A stretch of 64,000 nt of DNA, taken from positions 124,001 through 188,000 of the forward strand of contig NZ_NWTG01000005.1 of NCBI RefSeq assembly GCF_002532045.1, in the 5' to 3' direction. The notes beneath the pieces were generated by a model. It was not told the DNA's origin, made no database searches, and saw only the letters and a program-made list of their open reading frames with translations. A program made the translations under genes and the position numbers. Positions 25,615 through 33,391 of this stretch are shown here, piece after piece; within the stretch, counting starts at the first letter, position 1; every line of letters begins with the position of its first letter. Source of the DNA: Bradyrhizobium sp. C9. GTDB taxonomy: Bacteria > Pseudomonadota > Alphaproteobacteria > Rhizobiales > Xanthobacteraceae.

Positions 25615-27900
25615 CTACTGCCGCGCCATCTGCGCATTCCCGACGCCGTCGCCATCGAGCTTCTGGTCGTCATGCATCACGACCGTCACCTGCAACAGCC
25701 TGCCGGTGAATTCGAACGGCGCCACATAGTGCGAGACCGGGCTGCCGCGATCGCGGCCGATGTCGAGCCCGGACCATGAGATGAAATTGTGGAAGCCGAG
25801 CTGGGTCTGCATCGACCCCACCGGCTCGCCGTCGATCGTCAGCGTGTATTCGGTGACGCCGGTCCGCGCGCCCTTGGCCGGCGGCTCCTTGCGCACGAGC
25901 CGCTCGACATGCACGCCGAGCCGGTGGGCACCCGCAGGCACCTTGCGGCTGGAGGTGACGATCTCATGGCCGCCGCCGACATTCAGATCGTGCACCAGAA
26001 CGCCATCCTTGATGTAGAGGCTGTAGCCCGAGGTGGCGTCGCCATGCGCGATCAGCACACCGCTCGCGTCCTCGGCGATCTCGGCATGCGCCTCGATGGT
26101 GTAGCTGCGGCTGCGGACGTCAGGCGCGACGTCGGTCGGCACGTGGCCCATGCCGGCATGAAAGGTGAACCTGGTCCGCGCACCATGAAAGCGCGCCGCA
26201 TTCTCGGCAAAGCGCGGCCCGAAGCGGTCGTCGAGCGGCAACACATTGTGCGCCTCGGCCTCGCTCCACCACAGTTTCGTCATCTGCTCCAGACGCTCGG
26301 GTTGCTTCGCTGCAAGGTCGTCGACCTCTGAGAAGTCCCGATCGAGATGATACAGCTCCCACGTATCGTTCTCGAACGGTGTGCCGGAGGGATGAAACGA
26401 CACCGCCTTCCAGCCGTCCTTCCAGAGGCCGCGATGGCCGAACATCTCGAAATACTGCGCCGATGACTTCGACGGCGCCGAGGCGTCGTCGATCGAGGGC
26501 GCAAAGCTTTCGCCCTCGAGCGGCATCTGCGGACAGCCGGCGATCTCCGCCGGGGCTGAAATTCCGATCAAATCGAGCAGCGTCGGCGTCAGGTCGCAGG
26601 CGTGCACGAACTGATGGCGCAGCTCGCCTTTGGCCTTGATGCGCTTCGGCCAGCTCATCACGAAGGGATCGCGGATACCGCCGCCATGGGTGTTCTGCTT
26701 GTAGCGCCGCAGCGGAGTGTTGGAGGCCATCGCCCAGCCATGCGGAAAGTTGGAGTGCGTGTCCGGTCCGCCGATGTCGTCGATCCGCTGCAACTTCACC
26801 GGCATCGGCTCGGGCCGAAAATTATACGGCCCCATCGCATTGACGAAGCCGAGCGGCCCGCCCTCCTGGCTCGCGCCATTGTCGGACATCACGATGACCA
26901 GCGTGTTGTCGCGGATGCCGGCCCTGTCGAGGAACGCGATCAGCCGCGCCAGATGCCGGTCGGCATGGTCGAGCATGGCGGCATAGGCCGCCTGCAACCG
27001 CGTGAACACGCGCTGCTCGTCGGCGGAGTGCGCATCCCACGCCTTCACGCCGTCGTTTCGCGCCGGCATCTTGGTGGCTTCCGGCACCAGCCCCATCGCC
27101 TTCTGCCGCGCCATCCGCTGTTCGCGCTCGACGTCCCAGCCGTGGGCAAAGGTCGCGTCGTAGCTCCTGATGATGTCAGCGGGTGCCTGATGCGGCGCGT
27201 GGCAGGCGCCGAGCGCAAGCCAGGTCAGCCACGGCAGATCGGGACGATCGGCCACGTGGTCGGCGATGAAGCGGATCGACTGGTCGACCAGATCGGATGT
27301 CAGATGATAGCCGCTCTCGTAAGTCCCCGGCGGATCGATCTGCGTGTTGTCGGATACCAGCTCCGGCGCATATTGATCCGTCTCCGCGTCGAGGAAGCCG
27401 TAGAAGCGGTCGAAGCCGCGGCCGAGCGGCCAGCCGTCGAACGGACCGGTGGCCCCGCTCTCGGTCAACGGCGTGACGTGCCATTTGCCGACCATGTAGT
27501 TGCGATAGCCGTGCTGCCGCAGCATCTCGGCAAGCGTCCCCGCCTCGCGCGCGATCTTGCCGCGATAGCCGGGATAACCGGAATCGAAATTGGCGAGGCA
27601 GCCGACGCCGACCGAATGATGGTTGCGCCCGGTGAGCAGCGCGGCGCGCGTGGTCGAGCACATCGCGGTGGTGTGGAAGCCACTGTAGCGCAGGCCCCCG
27701 GCGGCGAGGGCGTCGATGGTCGGCGTCCGGATCGGCGAGCCGTAGCAGCCGAAATCGGAGAAGCCGACGTCGTCGAACAGCACGACCAGGATGTTCGGCG
27801 CGCCGGCCGGCGGCTGGCGCGTGTCGGGCCACCAAGGCTTGGAGGCCGCAACCGTCTTGCCGATGCTGCCGCCGAACGGCGGCTTCCGATGCCCGTTCAT
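25615..27900 (-). CDS. Arylsulfatase (type I sulfatase family)
   Basis: A 761-residue sulfatase/alkaline-phosphatase-fold hydrolase. Metal site residues include ILVVLFDDVGFSDFG (D43, D44) near the start and VIVMSDNGASQEGG later. The nucleophile signature is CSTTRAALLTGR (C81): Cys and Arg of CxPxR are present but the usual Pro/Ala at the third position is Thr. GKWH and a long C-terminal beta domain (600-750) fit the large arylsulfatase group of actinobacteria and Bradyrhizobium. No signal peptide is obvious, suggesting a cytoplasmic enzyme. RBS GGGAGAGC precedes ATG 27900. It is divergent from a TetR gene, its probable regulator. Confidence 0.9.
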   Translation of the reverse strand: MNGHRKPPFGGSIGKTVAASKPWWPDTRQPPAGAPNILVVLFDDVGFSDFGCYGSPIRTPTIDALAAGGLRYSGFHTTAMCSTTRAALLTGRNHHSVGVGCLANFDSGYPGYRGKIAREAGTLAEMLRQHGYRNYMVGKWHVTPLTESGATGPFDGWPLGRGFDRFYGFLDAETDQYAPELVSDNTQIDPPGTYESGYHLTSDLVDQSIRFIADHVADRPDLPWLTWLALGACHAPHQAPADIIRSYDATFAHGWDVEREQRMARQKAMGLVPEATKMPARNDGVKAWDAHSADEQRVFTRLQAAYAAMLDHADRHLARLIAFLDRAGIRDNTLVIVMSDNGASQEGGPLGFVNAMGPYNFRPEPMPVKLQRIDDIGGPDTHSNFPHGWAMASNTPLRRYKQNTHGGGIRDPFVMSWPKRIKAKGELRHQFVHACDLTPTLLDLIGISAPAEIAGCPQMPLEGESFAPSIDDASAPSKSSAQYFEMFGHRGLWKDGWKAVSFHPSGTPFENDTWELYHLDRDFSEVDDLAAKQPERLEQMTKLWWSEAEAHNVLPLDDRFGPRFAENAARFHGARTRFTFHAGMGHVPTDVAPDVRSRSYTIEAHAEIAEDASGVLIAHGDATSGYSLYIKDGVLVHDLNVGGGHEIVTSSRKVPAGAHRLGVHVERLVRKEPPAKGARTGVTEYTLTIDGEPVGSMQTQLGFHNFISWSGLDIGRDRGSPVSHYVAPFEFTGRLLQVTVVMHDDQKLDGDGVGNAQMARQ

Positions 27901-27973
27901 CGTGCTCTCCCTGTCCTCGCCGCGGTTGACCCGCGGCCCGTTCCGGCACGATGCGGCCGGATTGCTTCAAATA

Positions 27974-27987
27974 ATAATCCGAATTAT
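27974..27987. promoter_or_regulatory. TetR-type operator between arylsulfatase and tetR
   Basis: ATAATCCGAATTAT is a 14-base near-palindrome (12 of 14 symmetric) inside an AT-rich patch that also holds further ATTAT/ATAAT half-sites (27971-27993). It lies 73 bases from the arylsulfatase start and 31 from the TetR start, a natural position for autoregulation and control of the sulfatase gene. Confidence 0.5.
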
Positions 27988-28017
27988 GATTATGAAAATC
28001 AGGAGACGCAAGCGCAA

Positions 28018-28662
28018 ATGCCGCGGCTTTCAGCCCAGTTCGACCTCCCCGGCGTGACGCCCTCGCGGCAGAAGCGCAGCCGCGAGACGACGCTGGCGCT
28101 GCTCGAAGCCGGCGCCGAGCTGTTGCGGACACGGAGCCTGGCGGAGCTGTCGATCGAAGCCTTGTGCGGCAAGGTCGGCGCCACCGTCGGCGCGTTCTAC
28201 AGCCGCTTCGAGAGCAAGGAAGCCTACTTCAACGCGCTGATTGCGCTGGCGGCGCAGGATGGCGCGCGGCGTCTCTCCCGGATGGACAGCCCCGCTAGCG
28301 AGCTCGCGCTCGATGAGCTCTGCCGCCGCGTCGTGTCTGGTATCATCGGCTGGATCCGCGCCCATGAAGGCGTGCTGCGCGCCGCGCTCCAGCACGACGA
28401 CACCAGGCCGGACAAGTGGACGACATTCAAAGGCCTTGCGCGCGAGACCACCGAGCACGCCACACCGCTGCTGCTGCCTGCGATGGGCAAGGGCCGCAAG
28501 GCGGCGAAGACCCGCGCCATCGCCTTCGGCTTCCAGGTCGTGCTGGGCACGCTCGTCAACGCGATCCTCAACGATCCCGGCCCGCTGTCGCTGCGCGACA
28601 GGGAGATCGAGCAACGGCTGGCCGATTGCCTCGCGCTGCTGCTGAAGGCGGAGATCAGATAG
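28018..28662 (+). CDS. TetR/AcrR family transcriptional regulator
   Basis: A 214-residue regulator. ATG 28018 (MPRLSAQFDLPGV) is preceded by AGGAG at 12 bases. The helix-turn-helix lies at about 15-65: TTLALLEAGAELLRTRSLAELSIEALCGKVGATVGAFYSRFESKEAYFNALI, where VGATVGAFYSRF is the TetR recognition region. The C-terminal ligand domain (75-210) is helical. It is divergent from the arylsulfatase gene and an AT-rich palindrome lies between them, so it probably controls sulfatase expression. Its stop is 24 bases from that of the convergent GNAT gene. Confidence 0.93.
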   Translation: MPRLSAQFDLPGVTPSRQKRSRETTLALLEAGAELLRTRSLAELSIEALCGKVGATVGAFYSRFESKEAYFNALIALAAQDGARRLSRMDSPASELALDELCRRVVSGIIGWIRAHEGVLRAALQHDDTRPDKWTTFKGLARETTEHATPLLLPAMGKGRKAAKTRAIAFGFQVVLGTLVNAILNDPGPLSLRDREIEQRLADCLALLLKAEIR

Positions 28663-28686
28663 CGCGTGGCAGGGCTTTGCCCGCCG

Positions 28687-29094
28687 CTAGCGCTCGCGCT
28701 TGTAGAGAAACGCGTTGTCCGGCTGCGGCATGCCGATGGTCTTGTAGAACCCGATCGAGTCGGGCGCCGACAGCAACAGGCACATCGATTCAGGTCCGGC
28801 GTGGCGCCGCGTTTCCGCGATCAGGCGCTTGCCGATGCCGTGCCCCTGATACGCCCGATCGACCGCAAGGTCCGACAAATAGCAGCAATAGGCGAAATCG
28901 GTCAGCGCGCGCGAGACGCCGACGAGCCGGTGCGCCTTGCGTGCCGTCACGATCAGGTTCGCATTGGCGATCATGCGCGCCATGCGGTCGGCATCCGCCA
29001 GCGGCCGCCGGTCGCCGAGGCCCGACTGGCGCAGCACCTCGATGTACTCGTCGACGCCGATCGACGGCTCGCGGGCATAAAGAATTTCGTCCAT
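28687..29094 (-). CDS. GNAT family N-acetyltransferase
   Basis: A 135-residue acetyltransferase. Start ATG 29094 (MDEILYAREPSIG) has a GAGG stretch upstream. The acetyl-CoA motif A is LSDLAVDRAYQGHGIGKRLI (about 77-96; R/Q-x-x-G-x-G), followed by motif B ESMCLLLSAPDSIGFYKTIGM. The substrate is unknown; small single-domain proteins of this type act on amines, amino acids or antibiotics. It stands alone next to TetR (convergent) and a repeat upstream. Confidence 0.88.
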   Translation of the reverse strand: MDEILYAREPSIGVDEYIEVLRQSGLGDRRPLADADRMARMIANANLIVTARKAHRLVGVSRALTDFAYCCYLSDLAVDRAYQGHGIGKRLIAETRRHAGPESMCLLLSAPDSIGFYKTIGMPQPDNAFLYKRER

Positions 29095-29137
29095 CACCTC
29101 AAACCTCTGTCGCAACAGGCTGCACGCGCGGGACCAT

Positions 29138-29163
29138 GGTGGATTGCGCCGGGCTAATCCACC
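29138..29163. repeat. Palindromic repeat GGTGGATT ... AATCCACC
   Basis: Inverted repeat with eight-base arms and a ten-base loop, closely related to the hairpin at 25564-25589. Placed between the GNAT gene and tRNA-Gln. Confidence 0.55.
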
Positions 29164-29273
29164 CTCGATGCCGTGATGGCGCGCATCGCATCACGATCGG
29201 TCCCGCTTCAGGCGCTAGCCGCGCCCGGCAAAGTCGTCGGGATTTGGAGGATGATCGCGCCATTGAGGCAGAT

Positions 29274-29347
29274 TGGCTGGGGAACCTGGATTCGAACCAA
29301 GACAAACAGAGTCAGAGTCTGTTGTGCTACCGTTACACCATTCCCCA
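29274..29347 (-). tRNA. tRNA-Gln (anticodon CUG)
   Basis: Seventy-four bases on the minus strand with the CCA end encoded. Acceptor stem TGGGGAA/TTCCCCA, discriminator G. The D arm is GTG...GCAC with loop TAACGGTA; the anticodon stem is ACAGA/TCTGT with loop CTCTGAC (anticodon CTG, reading CAG glutamine codons); the T arm is CTTGG-TTCGAAT-CCAGG. All arms pair as expected. No integrase or attachment-site duplication is visible beside it. Confidence 0.95.
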
Positions 29348-29536
29348 AGAATTGTCCGTGGTATCAACAGCTTAGCTGGATGACTGGACATCTCGGTACA
29401 GCGGGTTCGCCTGCCAAATCAGCGCCCGCGCGAGTGCGACCTTCTACCTGCTTGGTCCCACGCTTGGCAAGCATTGATGGCGGGGATTAGGCGTGAAAAT
29501 CACGGCCGTGACGTGCGATCAGCGTCGGCCAGAGGT

Positions 29537-29737
29537 TTACATTTCAGCGAGCAGTTCAAGCAGCACTTCGGGGCAGGCTGCAAGCAGGGCTCCAAGGCCA
29601 AATCCTACGGTGCCGAGCGCGATGGCACCAATCCAGCCGTGCCATTCCCATCCAAGGACCGCGCCCACCAAGGTGGCCGCCCCAACCACGAGAACGGTCC
29701 AGATCAGCCGTACTGTGACAAGGAACGCCTTGACCAT
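29537..29737 (-). CDS. Small membrane protein, 66 residues
   Basis: A short, strongly hydrophobic protein: MVKAFLVTVRLIWTVLVVGAA, a turn with EWHGWIG, a glycine-rich second helix (AIALGTVGFGLGALLA) and an acidic tail (PEVLLELLAEM). Two transmembrane helices are predicted. Conserved small-gene length, balanced codon use and GGATCTCG before the ATG argue for a real gene. I do not recognise a function. Neighbours are tRNA-Gln upstream on the genome and the PBP1A operon end; no operon partner is visible. The flanking 190 and 205 bases contain nothing else that I can support. Confidence 0.55.
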   Translation of the reverse strand: MVKAFLVTVRLIWTVLVVGAATLVGAVLGWEWHGWIGAIALGTVGFGLGALLAACPEVLLELLAEM

Positions 29738-29942
29738 CGAGATCCACGCCTCGACACCCGCGGACGCGAATGGAGACGCGCCGCGTTTCTGGGGTTCTCC
29801 GGTCGAGGACTCTATTTTGGGTCGGCGCCGCGCGCGACGCGTTCAACCACGGCGGCGTGATGCGCTCGGACAAAGCGCCGCACCGCCACGTTGTCGCGGC
29901 TTTGCACGAGACTGAATTGATTTAGTCGCTTGCGGCCGGGCC

Positions 29943-32420
29943 TCAGTACAGCCCGCTCGGACTTGACTGCATGACCGCACGGCCCGCGTCCGGCGGGATT
30001 GCCTGTTGGGTCCCGTCGATCACATCGGTGCCGGCGACCAACGTCGGATCATAGTATGGCGGCGCCTGGCCCGGCTTGAAGGCTTCGAGCACCACGCCCC
30101 GGTTCTGACCAGACGAGGCGCGCAGGCCGGTCTTGGCATCGACCAGCACCAGGCGGATGCCGACCGGCTGCTTGAACGGGGTGGCGGGCTTGTCAGCCAG
30201 CGCGAGCTTCAGGAAGTCGCGCGCGATCGGCGCGGCGGTATGGCCGGCCTGGGCGTTGCGGCCGAGCGAGCGCGGCTTGTCGTAGCCGACATAGAGGCCG
30301 ACCACGAGGTCCGGCGAGAAGCCGACGAACCAGAGGTCCTTGGCCTCGTTCGAGGTGCCGGTCTTGCCGGCGAGCGGCTTGCCGACCTCCTTCAGCGCGG
30401 TGCCGGTGCCGGCCTGGATCACGCCCTCCATCAGCGAGGTGATCTGGTAGGCGGTCATCGCGTCGAGCACCCGCTCTCGGCGGTCGACGAGCTGCGGCTC
30501 GGGCTGGTTCTTCCAACCTTCCGGCGCGTCGCAGCCGCGGCATTCGCGCTGGTCGTGCCTGAAGATGGTGTGGCCGTAGCGGTCCTGGATGCGGTCGATC
30601 AGGGTCGGCTTCACGCGGACGCCGCCATTGGCGATCATCGAATAGGCCGTGGCCATCCGCATTACCGTGGTCTCGCCGGCGCCGAGCGCATAGGCGAGAT
30701 AGTTCGGCAGCTCGTCATAGACGCCGAAGCGCTTGGCATACTCGCCGATTACAGGCATGCCGATTTCCTGCGCCAGCCGCACCGTCACGGTGTTGAGCGA
30801 CAGGCGCAGCGCGTTACGCAGCGTGACCTGGCCTTGATACTTGCCGGTGGAGAAGTTCTCCGGCCGCCAGATGTTGCCCTGCCCCTGGTCGATCTCGATC
30901 GGCCCGTCGATCATCACGGTCGATCCGGTGTAGCCATTGTCGAGCGCGGTCGAATAGACGATCGGCTTGAAGGTCGAGCCGGGCTGCCGATAGGCCTGCG
31001 TCGCGCGGTTGAACTGGCTCTGGTCGAACGAGAAGCCGCCGACCATCGCGAGCACGCGGCCGGTGTGCGGATCCATCGCCACCATCGCACCCGACAGTTC
31101 GGGAATCTGGCGCAGCCGGTACTGGCCTTCGACCGCCTTGCCGTCCTTGAACAGCGGATCGGCGTAGATCACGTCGCCCGGCTGCAGCACCTGCGAGACC
31201 GCGGTCGGCGTCTTGCCCTTGGTCCTGGCCCAGCGCACGCCGTCCATCGTGATGATGCCGGTCTCGCGCTGCTTGCTGATGGCGCCGCCGAGCTCGCGGC
31301 CGGGCTGGAAGCCGATCCGCGCCGACTGGTCGTTGCTCTCCAGCACCACCGCCATCCGCCACGGCGAGATGTCCGAGAGCGACTTGATCTCCGCGAGCGG
31401 AACGCCCCAGTCGCTGGTGAGGTCGAGCTTCTGGATCGCGCCGCGATAGCCCTGCTGCTCGTCATAGTTCACGAGCCCCGCCACCATGGCCTTGCGCGCC
31501 ATCACCTGGACCTTGGGATCGAGCGTGGTGCGTACCGACAGGCCGCCCTCGTAGAGCTTCTTCTCGCCGTAGCGCTCGAAGATGTCGCGACGGACCTCTT
31601 CGGAGAAATATTCACCGGCGAAGGTGTGCGCGCCGTTGCTGCGGTTGGTGACCGTCAGCGGGTCCTTGCGCGCCTTGTCGGCGTCGGCAGCGGTGATCCA
31701 GCCGTTCTCCTGCAGGCGGTCGATCACGTAGTTGCGCCGCTCGATGGCGCGCGCACGGTTGCGCACCGGATGCAGGCTGGCCGGCATTTTCGGCAGCGCC
31801 GCCAGATAGGCCGCTTCCGCGACCGTCAGTTCATTGACGGACTTGTCGAAATAGACCAGCGAGGCCGCCGCGATGCCGTAGGCACCGAGGCCGAGGTAGA
31901 TTTCGTTGAGATAGAGCTCGAGGATCTTGTCCTTGGAATAGGCCCGCTCGATTCGCATCGCCAGCAGGGCTTCCTTGATCTTGCGGGTGAACGACACCTC
32001 GTTTGTCAACAGGAAGTTCTTGGCGACCTGCTGGGTGATCGTGGAAGCACCCTGCGGACGGCGGTTGGAACCGAAGTTCTGGATGTAGGAGACGCCGGCG
32101 CGCGCCATGCCGGTATAGTCGATGCCGCCGTGCTCGTAGAAATTCTTGTCCTCGGCCGCGAGGAACGCGTTGATCACGAGCTTCGGCACGGCCTGGATCG
32201 GCAGATAGAGCCGGCGCTCCTTGGCGAATTCGCCCAGCAGCGATCCGTCGGCCGCGTGCACGCGGGTCATCACCGGCGGCTCGTAGTTCTGGAGCTGCGA
32301 ATAGTCGGGCAGGTCCTTGGAAAAATGCCAGAACAGCCCTGCGACCGCGGCGAGACCAGCCAGGAACAGGATGGTTCCTGCGGTGAACAGGAACCCGAAG
32401 AACCGCAACAGAAATTTCAT
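29943..32420 (-). CDS. mrcA: Penicillin-binding protein 1A (class A, transglycosylase/transpeptidase)
   Basis: An 825-residue bifunctional peptidoglycan synthase. The N-terminal anchor is about 5-30; the GT51 glycosyltransferase domain has catalytic E90 (LAAEDKNFYEHGG) and the GASTITQQVAKNF and LNEIYLG motifs. The PBP-OB-like insertion follows near 300-420. The transpeptidase has S482-T-F-K485, S540-L-N and KTGTSNEAKD motifs. Complete and of family length. Here it is not next to prfB or the amidase/rne genes with which alphaproteobacterial ponA is often linked, so it may be a second class A copy (inferred from context). First gene of its transcript, divergent from the coiled-coil gene. Confidence 0.96.
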   Translation of the reverse strand: MKFLLRFFGFLFTAGTILFLAGLAAVAGLFWHFSKDLPDYSQLQNYEPPVMTRVHAADGSLLGEFAKERRLYLPIQAVPKLVINAFLAAEDKNFYEHGGIDYTGMARAGVSYIQNFGSNRRPQGASTITQQVAKNFLLTNEVSFTRKIKEALLAMRIERAYSKDKILELYLNEIYLGLGAYGIAAASLVYFDKSVNELTVAEAAYLAALPKMPASLHPVRNRARAIERRNYVIDRLQENGWITAADADKARKDPLTVTNRSNGAHTFAGEYFSEEVRRDIFERYGEKKLYEGGLSVRTTLDPKVQVMARKAMVAGLVNYDEQQGYRGAIQKLDLTSDWGVPLAEIKSLSDISPWRMAVVLESNDQSARIGFQPGRELGGAISKQRETGIITMDGVRWARTKGKTPTAVSQVLQPGDVIYADPLFKDGKAVEGQYRLRQIPELSGAMVAMDPHTGRVLAMVGGFSFDQSQFNRATQAYRQPGSTFKPIVYSTALDNGYTGSTVMIDGPIEIDQGQGNIWRPENFSTGKYQGQVTLRNALRLSLNTVTVRLAQEIGMPVIGEYAKRFGVYDELPNYLAYALGAGETTVMRMATAYSMIANGGVRVKPTLIDRIQDRYGHTIFRHDQRECRGCDAPEGWKNQPEPQLVDRRERVLDAMTAYQITSLMEGVIQAGTGTALKEVGKPLAGKTGTSNEAKDLWFVGFSPDLVVGLYVGYDKPRSLGRNAQAGHTAAPIARDFLKLALADKPATPFKQPVGIRLVLVDAKTGLRASSGQNRGVVLEAFKPGQAPPYYDPTLVAGTDVIDGTQQAIPPDAGRAVMQSSPSGLY

Positions 32421-32827
32421 CGACCAGATTTTCCGTGGCGAATACGTCGCTCGTTCTGAGTGCGCTGCGTGCCACTTAGGTCGCCCGGTATATCGGTCGC
32501 ACCATGGACCTGCAATTCAACACAGGAGAATTAAAGCGCGCCAGGCGTCAAACTTATGCCATAGAGCCCGGCTCGTGCGCGCGGCCAAATCAGGCCCTCC
32601 CCGCTGTTCGGACGCTCCGCGGGACCGCATCGACCTCGAGCCCTTCGTCCTCCGATTCGCCGGCGCGCGCCCGGCAGACGGCACGCCGGTCTCCAATCGC
32701 CGCGCTTGCGCGGCGAGCCGGTTGCGAAAGAAAAGCGCAGGCCGGACCGAGCGGTTTCACTACCCGGCTGCCGTTCCAGGCACCGTGTCGTCAGAAACCG
32801 GTGGACAGTGCCGGCGGGTCGACGGGA
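32421..32827. other. Intergenic stretch without recognisable gene
   Basis: About 400 bases between PBP1A and the CtrA-type site. It contains the promoter region of PBP1A and a GC-rich tract. A plus-strand open frame (32504-32842) exists but its product is Ser/Arg/Pro-rich low complexity without homology I can recognise, so I do not call it. No tRNA, repeat or hairpin of note is visible. Confidence 0.5.
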
Positions 32828-32842
32828 TTAATGGTTTATTAA
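32828..32842 (+). promoter_or_regulatory. CtrA-type binding site TTAA-N7-TTAA
   Basis: TTAATGGTTTATTAA fits the classical CtrA consensus TTAA-N7-TTAA exactly and lies in an AT-rich patch 54 bases upstream of the coiled-coil gene start. CtrA is the master cell-cycle regulator of alphaproteobacteria. The neighbouring, divergent PBP1A start is 408 bases away. Confidence 0.5.
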
Positions 32843-32895
32843 GCATAACTACCGCAAGTTGTTGTCATACACGCGACTCGCGAGGGCTGGTTTGC

Positions 32896-33324
32896 ATGGC
32901 ACTGCGCGGATTTAGACGGCCTTTTGCGGCCGACCCGAACGTCCTCGGATTTCCGAGACCTCCCGCATCGGCGATGGGCACCGAAGCATTGGATCTCGTC
33001 TATCAGGCGGCGGACCTGTTCCGCAGCATCGAGGACCGGGCCCGCGCCGGCGAAGCGCGCGCCGAGGCCGCCGAGCAGGCGCAGCTCGAAATCATCGCCG
33101 CCACCGAGCGCAAGCTGAGGGACGCGTCCCGGGCGCTCGAGGAGGCCCGACGGCGCATCGAGTCCCAGCAGGAGCAGCTCGACGCGGCCGAATTCCGGGC
33201 CCAGGCCGCCGAAGCCGAGGCGCGTGAAGCGAAGCAGTCGCTGGCCCTGGTCGAGGATGCGATCCGCCGGCGTCTGCTGCTGACGAGCGGGCACGACGAC
33301 GCCAGGTCGACGGCTGTCGCCTGA
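32896..33324 (+). CDS. Hypothetical coiled-coil protein
   Basis: A 142-residue soluble protein (MALRGFRRPF... to DDARSTAVA). Residues 40-125 form an almost uninterrupted coiled coil rich in Ala, Glu, Arg and Gln (EDRARAGEARAEAAEQAQ, RRIESQQEQLDAAEFRAQAAEAEAREAK). The first 35 residues are Pro/Phe-containing and probably flexible. The start ATG 32896 follows GAGGG at nine bases. I cannot name the family. A CtrA-type site upstream and a divergent cell-wall synthase hint at a cell-division or polar scaffold role, which is only inference. Confidence 0.72.
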   Translation: MALRGFRRPFAADPNVLGFPRPPASAMGTEALDLVYQAADLFRSIEDRARAGEARAEAAEQAQLEIIAATERKLRDASRALEEARRRIESQQEQLDAAEFRAQAAEAEAREAKQSLALVEDAIRRRLLLTSGHDDARSTAVA

Positions 33325-33391
33325 CGCGAGATCGATCTCGCAAGGCGCGGCGTCCTCGCCCAGCCGCCACCACGCCATCGGACGACGGCAA

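Noticed and set aside
26602..28017. Apparent 470-residue N-terminal extension of the TetR protein
   Set aside because: This part is antisense to the arylsulfatase gene and lacks domain content; the TetR domain begins at MPRLSAQ (28018).
29274..29347. tRNA-Gln as attachment site of an integrated island
   Set aside because: No integrase, no direct repeat of the tRNA 3' end and no compositional break beside it.
30006..32459. Long plus-strand open frame opposite PBP1A
   Set aside because: Antisense shadow; all penicillin-binding motifs are on the minus strand.
32504..32842. Plus-strand open frame of 112 codons between PBP1A and the coiled-coil gene
   Set aside because: Ser/Arg/Pro-rich composition, no ribosome site of note, overlaps the CtrA-type site, no recognisable domain.
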